This document shows, in pieces, positions 62,801-64,000 of a DNA stretch of 64,000 nt. Source of the stretch: Iodobacter violaceini (GTDB lineage: Bacteria > Pseudomonadota > Gammaproteobacteria > Burkholderiales > Chitinibacteraceae); contig NZ_JAAOLX010000007.1 in assembly GCF_011601265.1 (NCBI RefSeq), forward strand, positions 265,116 through 329,115, written 5' to 3'. The notes beneath the pieces are model-generated. The model saw only the letters and a list, made by a program, of their open reading frames with translations. It was not told the origin of the DNA and searched no databases. The first letter of the stretch is position 1, and each line of letters begins with the position of its first letter. Made by a program: the position numbers and the translations under genes.

Positions 62801-64000
62801 AGCCAGCAACTACCAATTGCGTCATTGCGGCATCGCGGTACAACGTGCCATTTCCAGGCAGATTCAATATTCTAAAGCCAGCTACCGTGCCATCTGCATC
62901 CGTACCACTTAAAGTGATCGCAATCGGCAGTGCCTGATCTTCAACCCCGGACGCGCTGACATTATTTGTATCCGGCGCAAAATCATTATCCAGAATTCCG
63001 CCGGTGGCGCTCACGCCGCCAATGGTCAGAGGAACGGTTTCCGGAGTGATTTCAACCAGTGCATCATCCACCGTTGGCAGAGTGACGGCGAAGTTGGTCA
63101 CGCCTGCAGGCACGGTGATCAGGCCGGTGGTTGCGTTGTAAGTCACGCCATTGCTGAAGGTGGCTGTGCCGTAATCGGCGGCACTCGCTGATCCGCCACC
63201 CAGGTTAAAGGCATAGGTTTCTGGTTTTGTTGTTGCGGTGCTGAGCGAAACATTGAAGACAAGGTTATTACCTTCCACCACATTGTCATCGGCCACACCC
63301 GGATTGCCAACTTCGATGCCGGTAATGGCCGGGCTGTCGTTGTCCAGAATTCCGCCAGTGGCGCTCACGCCGCCAATAGTCAGAGGAACGGTTTCCGGGG
63401 TGATTTCAACCAGTGCGTCATCCACGGTTGGCAGAGTGACGGCGAAGTTGGTCACGCCTGCAGGCACGGTGATCAGGCCGGTGGTTGCGTTGTAAGTGAC
63501 GCCGTTGCTGAAGGTGGCTGTGCCGTAATCTGCGGCTGAAGCGGATCCGCCGCCCAGGTTAAAGGCATAGGTTTCTGCTTTGGTGGTGGCGGTGCTGAGC
63601 GAAACATTGAAGACAAGGTTATTACCTTCCACCACATTGTCATCGGCCACACCCGGATTGCCAACTTCGATGCCGGTAATGGCCGGGCTGTCGTTGTCCA
63701 GAATTCCGCCGGTGGCTGAAACGCCACCTATCGTTAACGGTACAGTTTCCGGGGTGATTTCAACCAGTGCATCATCCACCGTTGGCAGAGTGACGGCGAA
63801 GTTGGTCACGCCTGCAGGCACGGTGATCAGGCCGGTGGTTGCGTTGTAAGTGACGCCATTGCTGAAGGTGGCTGTGCCGTAATCGGCTGCACTCGCTGAT
63901 CCGCCGCCCAGGTTAAAGGCATAGGTTTCTGCTTTGGTGGTGGCGGTGCTGAGCGAAACATTGAAGACAAGGTTATTACCTTCCACCACATTGTCATCCG
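59862..64000 (-). CDS. Giant RTX adhesin of the LapA type (C-terminal part, runs off the window)
   Basis: The reading frame is open through the right edge; about 1,379 residues are visible and the N-terminal retention module is outside. In order, counting from the first codon in the window: Calx-beta-like tandem repeats (to about 330), a cadherin-like domain (about 335-445), a T1SS-143-type domain (about 450-570), a von Willebrand A domain with the MIDAS DVSGSM motif (about 620-800), a further repeat domain, a PA14 domain (about 943-1160), RTX nonapeptides (GGAGNDVINAGAGADRL, about 1207-1260) and a C-terminal secretion signal. It is the probable substrate of LapG and the tolC-like exporter. 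Confidence 0.9.
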   Translation of the reverse strand, partial: DDNVVEGNNLVFNVSLSTATTKAETYAFNLGGGSASAADYGTATFSNGVTYNATTGLITVPAGVTNFAVTLPTVDDALVEITPETVPLTIGGVSATGGILDNDSPAITGIEVGNPGVADDNVVEGNNLVFNVSLSTATTKAETYAFNLGGGSASAADYGTATFSNGVTYNATTGLITVPAGVTNFAVTLPTVDDALVEITPETVPLTIGGVSATGGILDNDSPAITGIEVGNPGVADDNVVEGNNLVFNVSLSTATTKPETYAFNLGGGSASAADYGTATFSNGVTYNATTGLITVPAGVTNFAVTLPTVDDALVEITPETVPLTIGGVSATGGILDNDFAPDTNNVSASGVEDQALPIAITLSGTDADGTVAGFRILNLPGNGTLYRDAAMTQLVVAGSDLTAASNSLTLYFKPAHDWNGSTNFNYAAKDNTGLIDATPGTATINVAGVNDAPVIANASATVSEEGLAGGIIDNTGSPTDTTNSTVSSGTIVISDPDSTTLTTTLLAPADVLSSGGQALVWSGSGTQDLVAKVGSTTIAAIHIDNAGHYTVTLSGPIDHPVNSVEDVKSFNVGVQVSDGSLSSTGTLTVNVEDDAPVGQSKTADVQIPNVDSNLILTIDVSGSMADPSGIPGKTRLQVAKEAITKLIDDYDVLGDVKVMLVTFSTSAATQQSGGQTWMSVDEAKTILANLTANGGTNYDAAVGQVMTHYDEAGKIAGGQNIAYFFSDGAPNPGLGLDAGETLTWTNFLNAKDINSLALGLGTGVTATNLNPLAYNGTGSGSEANAIIVTDLAQLPPILRDTIVVPDSGDLTGGVISGASSGFGADGGHMNDITVDGVKYTFDVAHNSVVTSAAAGTYTFDAITHQLKVNTALGGQFAIDMDDGKYTYTPPVIKTSGSSENIGFTLIDNDGDLDTSNSHLTINIVPPAQGNTMQLSASTTAIADSARGLHGEFFGYNNDPDKSAGVTYNVQNQDNTVGNLDNISDITSVINGRQGSNIVGTQTEASAAASDATFIADAIKYGVTPAVTGNLGTNNAVTAGSAITSGNLYNFLGANNAGADTAGLAATSTFGNTTDSIMRMVGGAYFAAGTYDIRVYADDGFRIAVDGQSVFEYNANQPPTTRVQTGVAISEGMHNLEVLYWEQGGNAALKIEFKPSGSADSAYVTLGIDDMALFHGAQAPVLSELQDIIEDPGNNGHYLVRSGQEVTGTNLSDTITGSAGRDIIHGGAGNDVINAGAGADRLDGGAGSDTLTGGLGADTFHWALADKGAVGAPVIDKITDFSVASYNAGGDRLDLKDLLQGENHNVNTGNLTQYLHFEKSGTDTIVHVSSSGAYTGPFNSSADDQRVILSGVDLTSNGSLADAAIIQDLLNKGKLITD
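62990..64000 (-). repeat. Tandem 354-bp repeats in the adhesin gene
   Basis: Almost three copies of a 354-bp (118-codon) unit are visible, for example the same 47-base block begins at 63301 and 63655. Copies are nearly identical at DNA level apart from scattered silent changes and a diverged block near 63715-63745. The array continues beyond the window. Such repeats expand and contract by recombination and change adhesin length. Confidence 0.93.

Overview
The window looks like a chromosomal segment of a Neisseriales betaproteobacterium, most likely a relative of Chromobacteriaceae or Chitinibacteraceae such as Iodobacter or Deefgea. This is inferred from gene order (mla, ibaG, murA, hisG, ..., hisBHAFIE, hinT, tatABC), a short HisG, a PglL-type membrane glycosyltransferase, chitin-related modules and base composition that looks close to 50% GC by eye. 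No database search was possible. I saw no tRNA, rRNA, insertion sequence, prophage or CRISPR array.

Layout: 0.4-4.3 kb is the Mla phospholipid transport set (mlaFEDCB plus mlaA), followed by a two-gene ABC-2 exporter, ibaG, a 59-residue membrane protein and murA. hisG follows. A 12-kb block then separates hisG from hisD. It holds a candidate structured leader RNA, a stand-alone MgtC-tail-like protein, an MgtA/B Mg2+ ATPase, a PEP-CTERM surface protein, a complete C4-dicarboxylate TRAP system with its DctS/DctR two-component regulator (dctRS, dctPQM) and a small P-loop kinase. After hisD a 13-kb block (22.5-35.6 kb) carries a LuxR-type regulator, a soluble zinc-binding-type chemoreceptor, a modular secreted chitin-binding protein, a GH3 N-acetylhexosaminidase, an RbsABC-type sugar importer, an orphan sugar-binding protein and a TfoX-N protein. 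The his pathway resumes with hisB-orf-hisH-orf-hisA-orf-hisF-hisI-hisE and runs into hinT, tatABC and a PglL/Wzy-type gene. hisC is absent from the window.

44-54 kb is mostly on the minus strand: tlyA, a MliC-type lysozyme inhibitor, a RluF-type pseudouridine synthase, molybdenum cofactor genes (mobB, moeA, moaD, moaE and a mobA-moaC fusion), a beta-carbonic anhydrase, a parvulin, and a pair encoding a diiron/MBL-fold protein with a stripped-down chemoreceptor tip. The last 9 kb is a Lap-type biofilm adhesin system: a TolC-like exporter fused to an NTF2-like domain, LapG-type protease, LapD-type c-di-GMP receptor and the C-terminal 1,379 or so residues of a giant RTX adhesin that runs off the right edge.

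The strongest unexplained signals are: four copies of a 220-270-bp structured interspersed repeat, each in sense orientation 46-139 bases after the stop codon of a plus-strand gene, two of them exactly where the ancestral his cluster is broken; a multi-helix leader in front of the Mg2+ transport genes; an interleaved (pseudoknot-like) inverted-repeat element between hisI and hisE; and a matching 11-bp-period repeat inside the promoters of two sugar-binding-protein genes.
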